DNA of 64,000 nucleotides from Myxococcaceae bacterium (GTDB taxonomy: Bacteria > Myxococcota > Myxococcia > Myxococcales > Myxococcaceae): contig JADGHL010000002.1 in NCBI GenBank assembly GCA_019686135.1, forward strand, positions 47,640 through 111,639, written 5' to 3'. Shown here in pieces: positions 26,644 to 35,331 of this stretch; the stretch's first letter is position 1, and each line of letters starts with the position of its first letter. Under the pieces are notes generated by a model, which had not been told where the DNA came from, searched no databases, and saw nothing but the letters and a program-made list of their open reading frames with translations. Position numbers and translations under genes: made by a program.

Positions 26644-27957
26644 CTACGTCACCGGGTGCTCGATGCGGATCACCTTCGTCGGAGCGAGCGTGGAGGCGAG
26701 CGCATCGATCCGGGCGACCGCCGCGCGCACGTCCCCTTCCCGGGCGTCGTGCGTGAAGATCTGGATGGTGGCGCTGCCTTCGGCGCCGCGCGGCTCCGCC
26801 CTCTGCACGAGCGAGGCGATGCTCACGCGCTGCTCCCCCAGCACGGTGGCGATGCGCCCGAGCACGCCGGGTTCGTCCTGCACGGTGAAGCGGAGGTAGT
26901 ACGCGCCCACCCGGTCGGTGTGCGGCCGGACCGGCACGCCCAGGAGGTTGGGGCCGCTGGGCAACGGGATGCGCCCGGAGATCCCCGCGAGCACGTTGCG
27001 GCAGACATCCAGGATGTCCGCCACCACCGCGCTCCCGGTGGGCAGCGCCCCTGCCCCCTGACCGAAGAGGAGCGACGGGCCCAGCGCCGCGGACTCCAGC
27101 AGCACCGCGTTGAACGCCCCCCGCACCTCCGCCAAAGGAGCCTTCCGCGGAATGAAGGCCGGGCCCACCCGCGCCTCGATGGCGTCGTCCCCGTCCCGCC
27201 GCGCCACCGCGAGGAGCTTGAGCGCGTAGCCGAACTCGCGCGCCGCCTCCACGTCGATGGGGTCGATCCCGGTGATGCCCTCCACGTGCAGCTGCGCAGG
27301 CACGAGCCGCGCCCGGAACGCCAGCGACGCCAGCAGGCACAGCTTCTGAGCCGCGTCCATCCCGCTGACGTCGAGCGTCGGCTCCGCCTCGGCGATGCCG
27401 AGCGACTGCGCCTTTTCGAGCGCGCGGGCGTAGTCCTGCCGTTCGTCGGACATGGCGGAGAGAATGAAGTTGGTGGTGCCATTGACGATTCCGTGGATCG
27501 ACCGGATCCGATCCGCGGCGAGCGCCTCGCGGATGGTGCGGATGATCGGGATGCCGCCGCACACCGCGCCCTCGAAGTAGACGTCCACGCCGTGGGCGCG
27601 GGCCGCCGCGAACACCTCCTCGCCGTAGGCCGAGAGCAGCGCCTTGTTGGCGGTGACCACGTGCTTGCCCCGCGCGATCGCCTCCAGCACCAGATCGCGC
27701 GCGGCGGTCACGCCGCCGATCAGCTCCACCACCACGCTGACCTCGGGATCGTCGAGCGCGCGGGCCGCGTCGGTGGTGAGCACCTTCGCCGCCTCCGGTT
27801 CGCCACGGTCCCGCATAGCGTCCCGCACCACCGCGTGGCGGACGCGGACCCGCGCGCCCAGCCGCTCTTCGATCACCGGCGCGTGCTGCGCGAGGATCCG
27901 GAACGACCCCAGCCCGACGTTGCCGAGCCCGAAGAGCGCGATCCCGATCTCCCGCAC
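26644..27957 (-). CDS. hom: Homoserine dehydrogenase
   Basis: 437 residues from GTG 27957. Reduces aspartate semialdehyde to homoserine in the threonine/methionine pathway. The NAD(P) motif is GLGNVGLG. The catalytic core includes VTANKALLS, GGIPIIRTIREAL and GIVNGTTNFIL, with NDP-site residues in AQSLGIAEAEPTLDVSGMDAAQK. A C-terminal ACT domain (RFTVQDEPGVLGRIATVLGE) is the expected threonine-feedback site. The 5' end is overlapped for 85 bp, in another frame, by the tail of the upstream lipoprotein gene. Confidence 0.95.
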   Translation of the reverse strand: MREIGIALFGLGNVGLGSFRILAQHAPVIEERLGARVRVRHAVVRDAMRDRGEPEAAKVLTTDAARALDDPEVSVVVELIGGVTAARDLVLEAIARGKHVVTANKALLSAYGEEVFAAARAHGVDVYFEGAVCGGIPIIRTIREALAADRIRSIHGIVNGTTNFILSAMSDERQDYARALEKAQSLGIAEAEPTLDVSGMDAAQKLCLLASLAFRARLVPAQLHVEGITGIDPIDVEAAREFGYALKLLAVARRDGDDAIEARVGPAFIPRKAPLAEVRGAFNAVLLESAALGPSLLFGQGAGALPTGSAVVADILDVCRNVLAGISGRIPLPSGPNLLGVPVRPHTDRVGAYYLRFTVQDEPGVLGRIATVLGEQRVSIASLVQRAEPRGAEGSATIQIFTHDAREGDVRAAVARIDALASTLAPTKVIRIEHPVT

Positions 27958-28577
27958 CCGTCAGCCCTCCCGGCCGGAGCGGCAGCGGGCGCAGAAGGCG
28001 CTGCGGGCTTCAGCGCGTAGGACTTGAGCAGCATCTGCCCCTGCGGGATGCGCCGCCCGGACGCGTCGAGGAAGAAGTCGAAGCGGACCATCCCCACGTG
28101 CGGGGCGAAGGTGATCTCGTTGATCATCGTCTTTTCCCGGTCGATCCGGTTGCGGGCCTCCACCCGGACGCAGTCCTCGAACCTCCCCGCCGGGACCTCG
28201 CAGGTGAAGCCCACGTCCAGGATCCGGTAGCGCTCCATGGACGACGGCGAGACCACGGTGGTCCAGGAGTTGCCGGCTTCCACGGGGTAGCGGAGCAGGT
28301 ACCGCCTAGGGTCCCGGATCCCATACGCGTCCACGGTGAGCGCGTTGCCGCGGCCGTCCACGAAGTAGCCGTCGGCCTGCTTGACGATCTCCACCCTCTC
28401 CTCGCCCTTCTCGCCGAGGAACGCACGGTCGTAGGTCCAGGTGTTGCCCACCGCGAGCGGCAGGTACACGGACAGATCGCGCCGGCGCTGTTCGGGTGTC
28501 GCGGCGCCGCGGGTGGTGGCGCAACCGGTGACGAGGACGGCGGCGGAAAAGAGAGCGGCGATCCAGCGGGCGGCCAT
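27873..28577 (-). CDS. Lipoprotein, unknown function
   Basis: 234 residues from ATG 28577 (GTG 28580 is also possible and gives a GTGA overlap). A lipobox LVTGC-ATT puts the lipidated Cys at 19. The mature part is beta-rich, with YLPLAVGNTWTYDRAFLG, WTTVVSPSSMERYRI and FAPHVGMVRFDFFL, a pattern seen in uncharacterised lipoproteins of high-GC deltaproteobacteria and myxobacteria. The last ~28 residues run into hom out of frame and are Gly/Ser/Arg-rich. They look like read-through sequence rather than a conserved domain. GGAGGA precedes the start. It is the third gene of the HARE-HTH operon. Confidence 0.7.
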   Translation of the reverse strand: MAARWIAALFSAAVLVTGCATTRGAATPEQRRRDLSVYLPLAVGNTWTYDRAFLGEKGEERVEIVKQADGYFVDGRGNALTVDAYGIRDPRRYLLRYPVEAGNSWTTVVSPSSMERYRILDVGFTCEVPAGRFEDCVRVEARNRIDREKTMINEITFAPHVGMVRFDFFLDASGRRIPQGQMLLKSYALKPAAPSAPAAAPAGRADGCGRSGSRSSGSATSGWGRSGSSRSTRR

Positions 28578-29518
28578 CACGGAGTTCCTCCTTCGGCGGT
28601 GCGGGTGCGCCGCAGCTTCTCGCGGGCGCCGATCTCGTCGAGCGCCTTCTGCGCCGCGGCGCGCAGGTGGGGATCGTCGTGGCCCTGGGCCACGGTGAAT
28701 AGGTACGCCATCGCCTCCTCGCCGCCGATCTGGGCGATCGCGAAGAGCACCTCCTGGACGAAGGCGGGATCCTTGCCGCGGGTGAGGTCGATGAGCGGCC
28801 GCACCGCGCGCTGTTCGCGCATCTCGGCGAGCGCGCCCATCGCCTGGCGGAGCTGTTCGGGATCCTCGCTCTCGCGCAGGCGCTCAAGCAACGTCTCCAC
28901 CACCGCGGGGTTCTTCCGTTCGGCGAGGACGCGGATGGCGAACTCCTGGACGCGCGGATCGCCGGTTCGGAGGTCGCGCAACAAGTCCGCGTCGGACTTG
29001 TCCAGCGCCGCAAGCTGCAGGTGCGCGGCCTGCGCCACCTGCTGCAGCGCGGAGCTGAGCGCGGCGCGCATCGCGCGGGTGCGGGCCGGTCCTTCCGGAT
29101 TCTCGATGCGGACCTCGCCCAGCCCGGCGACCTCGTAGCGGAAGGTCACCCCGCCCATCTTCCGGCGGATGGTGAGGGAGGCGCCGACCTCGGCGAAGGT
29201 GCCCGCCCTTCCCTCCTTCCGCGATTCGCGCGTGAACGGAAGCTCCAGCGTCACCGCGGCGGCCTTCTCCGGATCGTGCTTTGAGCCCGGTTCGGCGATG
29301 GCGAAGTGCCCGGTGGCCAGCAGCGTCCGGCGGAGCTCGGCCTCCACCTGCGCGCGGTTGAGCCCGAGCAGCCCGTTGTCCATCAGCGTGGGGCCGGTGG
29401 CCTGCACCTCGGTCAGCACGTGCTTCGAGGATCGGGTGCAGCCCGCCCCCGCGAGGAGCGCGACGCCGAGCGCCATCACTCCGAAGCACGTGCGGCGCGG
29501 GGGCAGCCCACACCTCAT
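28577..29518 (-). CDS. Lipoprotein with HEAT repeats
   Basis: 313 residues from ATG 29518. The N-terminal hydrophobic stretch ends in LLAGAGC, a probable lipobox although Gly at -3 is atypical. Residues ~30-170 form a mixed alpha/beta domain (EVQATGPTLMDNGLLGLNRAQVEAELRRTL). From ~180, HEAT-like helical pairs follow (GDPRVQEFAIRVLAERKNPAVVETLLERL, EQRAVRPLIDLTRGKDPAFVQEVLFAIAQIGGEEAM). ATGA overlaps join it to both the upstream HARE-HTH gene and the downstream lipoprotein gene, so it is the middle gene of a coupled operon. Envelope scaffold role inferred. Confidence 0.7.
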   Translation of the reverse strand: MRCGLPPRRTCFGVMALGVALLAGAGCTRSSKHVLTEVQATGPTLMDNGLLGLNRAQVEAELRRTLLATGHFAIAEPGSKHDPEKAAAVTLELPFTRESRKEGRAGTFAEVGASLTIRRKMGGVTFRYEVAGLGEVRIENPEGPARTRAMRAALSSALQQVAQAAHLQLAALDKSDADLLRDLRTGDPRVQEFAIRVLAERKNPAVVETLLERLRESEDPEQLRQAMGALAEMREQRAVRPLIDLTRGKDPAFVQEVLFAIAQIGGEEAMAYLFTVAQGHDDPHLRAAAQKALDEIGAREKLRRTRTAEGGTP

Positions 29519-31296
29519 CCCGCAGTGCCTTCCCCCGAACCCGATGGCGCGGGGGGCGGTGGCGGCGCGGGAGGCGGCGGCGGTTCGGGCGCGGGTCCAC
29601 CTCCCTCCGCAGGCGCGGCGCTGGCGGCGTCGGCGGGCGCGGCGCTCGCCCCGGGTGCAGCTTCGGTCCGCTGGCCACGGCCGCGGCGCCCACGACGGCG
29701 GCGCCGGCGCCGGCGCCCCTGGCCCGGCGCCTGGCCCGGCGCACCCTCGGTGCGGACACCGCCGGAGACATACGCCTCGGCCTCCTCCAGATCCTCGTCG
29801 GCGCCCTCCTCCGGACTCTCCTCGCCCGCTTCGGTATCCAGAGCGGCATCCGCCGTTGCCGGCTCCGAAGCCGCTTCCGTCCCTTCGGCCGACGGCGCGG
29901 CCGGGGTCTCGGTGGCCTCGGTGCCCAAAGCCCCTTCCGGCTGGGCGGCGCGCTCTTCGCCGCGGCCGGCCTGGCGCTCGCGCTGACGTTCTTCGCGGCG
30001 CCGCGCGGCCTCCTCCGCTTCGATCCGCACCGCCTCGAAGAAGCGCTCGTCGATCTCCCAGGTTTCGACGCGCTCCACCGTCACGCCGACGCCGGCCTCG
30101 AGGAACTTGTCCGCCAACGCTTCGCCGGCCCACAGGAACACGACCGGGCCGTTGGTGGCCTCGCTCTTCGCCTCTCCGCGGACGTCGCCCACCGAGATGA
30201 GCAGCGCCACGTTCGCCGCGTGGTGGCCGAGATCGCGCCGCACGTCGCTGACGGCGCGGCGATCGACTGCCGCGTTCCCCTTGAGGATACGGATGGCGTA
30301 GCGGAGCTCGAGGCTGCCGTCGCGGCGGCGGGCGGTCATCAGCGAACCCTCGCGGCCGCGCTTGGCGACCTTGAGCTCGCGGAACCGGAGCGCGTGCAGC
30401 AGCTTGACCACCGACTTCTCGAAGGTGCCGGGTTCGATCTCCTGCAGCTTGCGGCGCAGGGCGCGCGCGGTGGCGCGGCGCAGGTCGCGCGTGGCGGTCT
30501 TGAACGCCGCCTGGGCGGCCTGAAGCTCTTCGGTGGTGGCCGTGGCTGCGGGAGCAGGACGCGGCAGCACGGGCCGGTCACCCTCCATGGGGATCCCGAG
30601 CGCGGCGGCGAACGCGGCCTGCAGCTCCACCGGCGGCGCCTCGGTGGCGGCACCGGCGCGCTCCAGGTTCACCTCACCCGAAGCCGGGTCGAATACGAAC
30701 TGCGGCCGGCGCCCGGCGTCGATCCGCCGCTGGTTGTCCTCCAGCAGCGCGGTGAGGATCTGCTGTTCGGTGACGTCCTCCGGCGCCAGCTCGCGCTCGC
30801 GCGCGTGCTCCACCAGCGCGGCGGCGCGCAGCGGCGTCCCGGTGTCGGAGAGGATCTCGAACACCACCTCCGCGAGCGGCGGGTAACGGCGCTTCTTGCG
30901 GCGGCCCTCGTCCTCCTCGCGGCGGCGCTTGCGTTCGGCGCCCCGCCCCGCCACGCGCACGTTCTCCGGGCGCGGTTCGGGGTGGCGTTCGGAGGGCCGG
31001 AGCGGCGGCAAGTTGTCTTCCTCGCGAATCTCCGACTGCAGCGTCTGGGCGAGCGCCTCCGGGTCCTCCGGGAGCGCCCAGTCGGCCAGCGCAAAGGTAT
31101 CCTTCGCCGTCACGACCACTTTGCGGTCGGTCTTGCGGCGGGCCATCGCCAACAGCCGGGAGAGCATCGTCATCTCCGGCGTCTTGCCGATGTGGGACAA
31201 AAGGTTCTGCTGGATGGATCTTTCGGTGATCTCCTGAAAGGAGAGCGGGCGCCCGGCGGATTCGAGGACCCGGAGCGCGGCCTCATAGAAAGTCAT
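29515..31296 (-). CDS. HARE-HTH domain protein with degenerate Mrr-like nuclease fold
   Basis: 593 residues. Residues 1-75 match the HARE-HTH winged helix (MTFYEAALRVLESAGRPLSFQEITERSI..GKTPEMTMLSRL). A second, similar unit occurs at ~140-190 (PLAEVVFEILSDTGTPLRAAALVEHA). Residues ~295-420 resemble an Mrr/PD-(D/E)xK fold (EPGTFEKSVVKLLHALRFRELKVAKRGREG), but the metal-binding acid-x-Lys becomes IRILKG, so catalysis is doubtful. An acidic stretch, an Arg-rich block ([17 protein letters not shown]) and a Pro-rich tail follow. DNA or nucleoid binding is inferred. It is the first gene of an operon with two lipoproteins and hom. Confidence 0.7.
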   Translation of the reverse strand: MTFYEAALRVLESAGRPLSFQEITERSIQQNLLSHIGKTPEMTMLSRLLAMARRKTDRKVVVTAKDTFALADWALPEDPEALAQTLQSEIREEDNLPPLRPSERHPEPRPENVRVAGRGAERKRRREEDEGRRKKRRYPPLAEVVFEILSDTGTPLRAAALVEHARERELAPEDVTEQQILTALLEDNQRRIDAGRRPQFVFDPASGEVNLERAGAATEAPPVELQAAFAAALGIPMEGDRPVLPRPAPAATATTEELQAAQAAFKTATRDLRRATARALRRKLQEIEPGTFEKSVVKLLHALRFRELKVAKRGREGSLMTARRRDGSLELRYAIRILKGNAAVDRRAVSDVRRDLGHHAANVALLISVGDVRGEAKSEATNGPVVFLWAGEALADKFLEAGVGVTVERVETWEIDERFFEAVRIEAEEAARRREERQRERQAGRGEERAAQPEGALGTEATETPAAPSAEGTEAASEPATADAALDTEAGEESPEEGADEDLEEAEAYVSGGVRTEGAPGQAPGQGRRRRRRRRGRRGRGQRTEAAPGASAAPADAASAAPAEGGGPAPEPPPPPAPPPPPAPSGSGEGTAG

Positions 31297-31348
31297 TGAT
31301 TTTTCTCAGGGAAATCAACGAGTTGCGACTCGACACAAATGACACCGG

Positions 31349-31378
31349 ATGGTAGCCAGCGCCCTCCTGAGTTGTCAA
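31349..31378 (-). promoter_or_regulatory. Candidate promoter of the HARE-HTH operon
   Basis: On the minus strand a perfect TTGACA (31378-31373) is followed 18 bp later by TACCAT (31354-31349). The pair is 52 bp upstream of ATG 31296, in the divergent gap with the propeller gene. Confidence 0.5.
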
Positions 31379-31388
31379 CGAATGTAGG

Positions 31389-33584
31389 ATGATCCGCTTC
31401 CGAATCGGCCAGAGTTGGAAACGCGAGGCCGCCGCCCGGCCCATCGACGCGTTCGGGCTGGACCTGGACGGAGTGGATCTGTTCGCGGGAGCCAGCGAGG
31501 AGCCGCTCGAACGGGTCGTCGCGGATCTGGCGGACGCGCTCTACGCGGTGGCGGTCCGGGGCGAGCGCGCGGCGGAGTTCGGGCTGCCCGAGTCGCACCT
31601 GGAGATCGTGCTGCGGCGTTCGGACGCGGACGTGGAGGTGGAGGTGGTGAACCTCGCCCGCCCGGCGCGCCGGGTGAAGGGCCCGGTGCGGGTGGACGTG
31701 GGCGAGTTCGTGGAGGCGGCGGTCAGCTGCATCCGGGCGCTGCTCCGGGACGTGGGGGAAGCGGCGCCCGACCTGCACCCCGAGGTTCGGCGCGCGCTCT
31801 CGAAGAAGGCCGAAGCGCTCGAGCAGGGGCCGCTTCACGTGGCGGTGCCGCCGCGGGAGGTGCGGACGCGGCCGCTGTGGCACGAACCACACGGGGCCGC
31901 CGCGTTCGCCTTCCACCTCGAGGACGTGGACGGGCGCCTGTCCGAATACGACGGAAAGGGTTCCGGCGCGCTGGCCTCGCTCCTTGGACCGGGCACGGTC
32001 TCGCTGGTGGCCACGGGGCTGGCGCAGCCGGCCTGGGAACACCGGGGCACGCCGTTCCTCTCGGCGCTCGAGCTGGCCCGCCAGGCGGCGGAGCTGGTCC
32101 ACGCGATCGAGCTAGACGAACCACGCTGGAGCTGTGGGATCGCCGGCACCGCCACGACGCTCACGGTGGATTTGAAGTCGGAGACCTTCACCATCCGCGG
32201 GAAGAAGGTGTCCAGCCCGCCGGCGGCGCTGGCGCGCGCGATGTTCGAGCTCGGCGAGGCGCTGGCGCAGGCGCTCACCGCGGCGCACCGTCCGCAGGCG
32301 CGCAACCCCTGGCTCCAGGAGCTGGTGGAGCGGTGCCGGGAGGGGATGGCGCGGCTCGGGGCGACGAGCCCGCCCGCGGACGTGCGGCCGGCCCGGGCCC
32401 GAGGCCGGCGCGCGCGGAAGGAGCGGCCGCTGCATGGCACCGGGCGCGTGCGCCGGCTCCGGTTCGACCTGCTGTGGGAGAAAGGCGGCCTCGTCGGCAA
32501 CGAGCGCGGGCGGATCCTCCTGGCGCGGCGCGGGCCCCTCGTCTCGTCTCCGGAGATGGCCTGCGCGTTCAGCGCTCGCGGAAAGCTGTTGTACCGCCAC
32601 GTCGGCGCGCACGGCGTTGCGGCGGCGGCGGATGGGTGGACGCTCGCCGCGGGGCTGAACCGCGTTCTGGCCTTCACCAGCGAACGCGAAAACGCCGGCG
32701 CGGTGTGGCTGCGCGATCACGACGGCACGCCGATCGGCCCCGAGCTCGTCCGGCGCGACGGGCTGTGCGTGGTGACGTCACAGGGGCGCAACGTGCTGGC
32801 CTTCTCGGAGGTGACCGGGCGCGAGGTGTGGCGGCTGATGCCGCCCAGGACGCAGCGCGGGCATCTGAGCGTGCAGGGGCACCGCGCGCTTCTGGCCACC
32901 GATGCGGGCTACCTCTACGGGCTGGACCTCGCCGACGGCCAGGTGCGCTTCCGGATGCGCGCCGCGATGCCGTTTGCTGGCCCCACCATTCCGTGGGGCC
33001 GTAGGCTGCTCGCCACCATCAGCCGGGGCGATCGCTCGGTGGTGTTCGTCGCGGACGCGCACACCGGCGCCATCGCCTGGACCTGCGAATTGCCGCTGGG
33101 CGCGCCCTCGCGACCCTTGGTGAGCGGCGCGCGCATTCTCGTCGCCGGCGAACGCGACCGCGAAGGGATCCTCGTCTGCCTCTCCTCCCGCGGGCGGGTG
33201 CTCTGGGAGCGGAAGCTGAACCTGGGCACCGCGCCGTTTTCGCTCATGGCGGTGGGCCGGGCGCTCCTCGTCACCTCGCACAACGGAGCCGCGGTCCTCT
33301 ACTCCCCGGACGGGGTGACCGAGTGGCGCATCGGGAGCGCGGGCGAGGAGCTCGCTACCGCCATCCCGCCCTGCCTGTCGCGGGGCGTTCTGTTCATCCC
33401 GGGCGAAGTCACGCGCGCGGTCGATCCCGGAGGCGGCCGGATCCTCGCCGAGGTCCGCACGGGCATCGGCCTCGTCGATCTCGCGGTGGACCCGCGCCTC
33501 AACCTCTACGCGCTCGACGAAGACGGATCGCTTCGCGCGTTTCGCCTCACGACAACGCTCGCCATCGTGGGCGGTGACTTGTGA
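31389..33584 (+). CDS. PQQ-type beta-propeller protein, cytoplasmic, unknown function
   Basis: 731 residues with no signal peptide. Residues 1-330 are an unfamiliar alpha/beta region rich in Ala/Glu (VVADLADALYAVAVRGERAAEF, SALELARQAAELVHAIELDE). From ~390, repeated blades follow (NVLAFSEVTGREVWRLMPP, GYLYGLDLADGQVRFRM, VVFVADAHTGAIAWTCELPLG, GILVCLSSRGRVLWERKLN, AVLYSPDGVTEWRIG), matching PQQ-like/BamB-type propeller repeats. Such blades usually occur in exported proteins, so a cytoplasmic version is unusual. It is divergent from the HARE-HTH operon and the next gene is convergent. Confidence 0.65.
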   Translation: MIRFRIGQSWKREAAARPIDAFGLDLDGVDLFAGASEEPLERVVADLADALYAVAVRGERAAEFGLPESHLEIVLRRSDADVEVEVVNLARPARRVKGPVRVDVGEFVEAAVSCIRALLRDVGEAAPDLHPEVRRALSKKAEALEQGPLHVAVPPREVRTRPLWHEPHGAAAFAFHLEDVDGRLSEYDGKGSGALASLLGPGTVSLVATGLAQPAWEHRGTPFLSALELARQAAELVHAIELDEPRWSCGIAGTATTLTVDLKSETFTIRGKKVSSPPAALARAMFELGEALAQALTAAHRPQARNPWLQELVERCREGMARLGATSPPADVRPARARGRRARKERPLHGTGRVRRLRFDLLWEKGGLVGNERGRILLARRGPLVSSPEMACAFSARGKLLYRHVGAHGVAAAADGWTLAAGLNRVLAFTSERENAGAVWLRDHDGTPIGPELVRRDGLCVVTSQGRNVLAFSEVTGREVWRLMPPRTQRGHLSVQGHRALLATDAGYLYGLDLADGQVRFRMRAAMPFAGPTIPWGRRLLATISRGDRSVVFVADAHTGAIAWTCELPLGAPSRPLVSGARILVAGERDREGILVCLSSRGRVLWERKLNLGTAPFSLMAVGRALLVTSHNGAAVLYSPDGVTEWRIGSAGEELATAIPPCLSRGVLFIPGEVTRAVDPGGGRILAEVRTGIGLVDLAVDPRLNLYALDEDGSLRAFRLTTTLAIVGGDL

Positions 33585-33615
33585 CGAGCGCGTAGCGGCG
33601 GGGCCGCCACCGCCA

Positions 33616-34539
33616 TCACTGGTGCGCCGCCTTGGCCGCCGCCGCCGGGTCGATCTCCTCCAGCGGCCGGACGTCCTCCTGCGCGCCCTTCCACTGTTCG
33701 CCCTCCTTGAGCTTCCACTCGCTCGGTGCGTCCAGCTTCCATGTGTAGGTGGCGTGCGCCTCGCCGCCGGACGGAGAGCGCGAGGTCACCGCGAACTCCG
33801 CTTCGATCCGCGCCACCTCGGCGGGGAGCAGATCGATGTCGTACTCGCCCAGCACCATCTGCGGCGGGAACTCGGCGATGTAGCGCTCCGGGTAGTCGAT
33901 CTTGTTGGACGGGTCGCCCGTCGCCGTCATCTCGCCGAGCAGCTTGCCCTTCGCGTCGAACAGGCGCCAGGTCATGCTGAAGCTGGCGGAGGTCACCATC
34001 CGCTTCATCTTCCCGTCGTCGCGGAGCTCGCGCTGCGCACCCCACAGGATGATGGGCAGGTGGATCTTCGGTTCGTTCCCCACCATCTTCACGTCGGCGG
34101 AGACGATGTCGAACCGCATCCCGTCGTCCGTCGCCGAGAACACCGGGTCGTACCGGTTCTGACGGAAGGCATCGAACATCGCCTTCACCGTCTCGTAGAC
34201 CTTCTTCCGCTCGGCGATCGCGTTGTCGTTCAGGCGATCCGACCGCGTCTCGAGTTCCTTGAGGTAGTCGTCGAACTCCTTGTTGCCGCCGAAGCGGTTC
34301 TGGTGCTCGTTGATCTCCTTGAAGTACCAGCGGAAGAACGTCCCGACCTCGTCCTTGTAGGCCTTCATGTCGGGGTTGGAGCGGATCCACGACACGCGCT
34401 CCAGGTAGTCACGCTGGATCCGATCGAGGTTGGAGACCTTCTCCAGCTCCACCGCCTTGTCGTTGTACTTGCGGTACGCGAAGTAACTGCCGGCGAGGAT
34501 GCCGACGATCAGGATGACAAAACCCAGCGAGCCCTTCAT
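33616..34539 (-). CDS. Membrane-anchored protein, unknown function
   Basis: 307 residues from ATG 34539 (MKGSLGFVILIVGILAGSYFAYRKYND). One N-terminal membrane anchor is followed by a charged helical stretch (LEKVSNLDRIQRDYLERVSWI..FRWYFKEINEHQNRFGG) and then a beta-rich domain (ASFSMTWRLFDAKGKLLGEMTATGD, TYTWKLDAPSEWKLKEGEQWKG). It ends Ala-rich. No family recognised. It is transcribed in the same direction as the exporter operon but separated from udk by 154 bp, so it is probably independent. Confidence 0.6.
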   Translation of the reverse strand: MKGSLGFVILIVGILAGSYFAYRKYNDKAVELEKVSNLDRIQRDYLERVSWIRSNPDMKAYKDEVGTFFRWYFKEINEHQNRFGGNKEFDDYLKELETRSDRLNDNAIAERKKVYETVKAMFDAFRQNRYDPVFSATDDGMRFDIVSADVKMVGNEPKIHLPIILWGAQRELRDDGKMKRMVTSASFSMTWRLFDAKGKLLGEMTATGDPSNKIDYPERYIAEFPPQMVLGEYDIDLLPAEVARIEAEFAVTSRSPSGGEAHATYTWKLDAPSEWKLKEGEQWKGAQEDVRPLEEIDPAAAAKAAHQ

Positions 34540-34693
34540 CGAGGTCACACTCCTGTGCGCGAAGGGCCGTGTGATACGAGATTCCACCAGGTTGATCCAG
34601 CGAACCAGGCTCTGCCGGATCGCCTCCGCCCGGCGGGTCGCTCGCTTCGCCGCACGGTGATCCGATCTTTCTTGCGCCGCGGTAGCGGGGGCT

Positions 34694-35320
34694 TCAGCGC
34701 GTGGCGCCCATCCGCGCCAGGAGCGCGCCCACCAGCATCTCGATCGCCGTCTCGTTGTTGCCGCCGTGCGGGACGATGATGTCCGCCCAGCGCTTCGACG
34801 GCTCCACGAAGCCCATGTGCATCGGGCGCACGTGGCGGAAGTACTGGTTCACCACGTGGTCGAAGTCGCGCCCGCGCTCTTTGATGTCGCGCATCAGGCG
34901 GCGGATGATCCGCACGTCGTCCTCGGCGTCGACGAAGATCTTCACGTCCAGCTCGTTGCGGACCGCCTCCATGTGCAGCACGAGGATCCCTTCGATGAGG
35001 ATCAGCTCCCCGGGCTCCACCGGAACGGTGTTCTTCTCGCGCGTGGAGGTGACGAAGTCGTAGACGGGCTTCTGCACCGCTTGGCCGGCCTTGAGCGCCC
35101 TGAGGTGCGAGACCAACAGGTCGGTGTCGAACGCGTCGGGGTGGTCGAAGTTCACCTCGCGGCGTTCGGCGAGCGTCAGGTCGGAGAGATCCTTGTAGTA
35201 CGCGTCCTGATCGATGAAAGCGACCCGGCGGCCGGCGAGCGCCTCACGGAGCTTGCGCGCGACGGTGGTCTTGCCCGAAGCCGTTCCCCCCGCGATGCCG
35301 ACGACGAGTGGCTTCCCCAT
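34694..35320 (-). CDS. udk: Uridine kinase
   Basis: 208 residues. Phosphorylates uridine/cytidine in pyrimidine salvage. The P-loop is IAGGTASGKTTVA. The catalytic Asp lies in FIDQDAYYKDLS, the nucleoside-binding segment is NFDHPDAFDTDLL, and the lid region includes RIIRRLMRDIKERGRD. Length and motifs match the Udk family exactly. The start lies 11 bp after the stop of the DUF692 fusion gene, so it is the last gene of the exporter operon, an unusual setting for a housekeeping kinase. Confidence 0.95.
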   Translation of the reverse strand: MGKPLVVGIAGGTASGKTTVARKLREALAGRRVAFIDQDAYYKDLSDLTLAERREVNFDHPDAFDTDLLVSHLRALKAGQAVQKPVYDFVTSTREKNTVPVEPGELILIEGILVLHMEAVRNELDVKIFVDAEDDVRIIRRLMRDIKERGRDFDHVVNQYFRHVRPMHMGFVEPSKRWADIIVPHGGNNETAIEMLVGALLARMGATR

Positions 35321-35331
35321 GCGGGGGTCCT

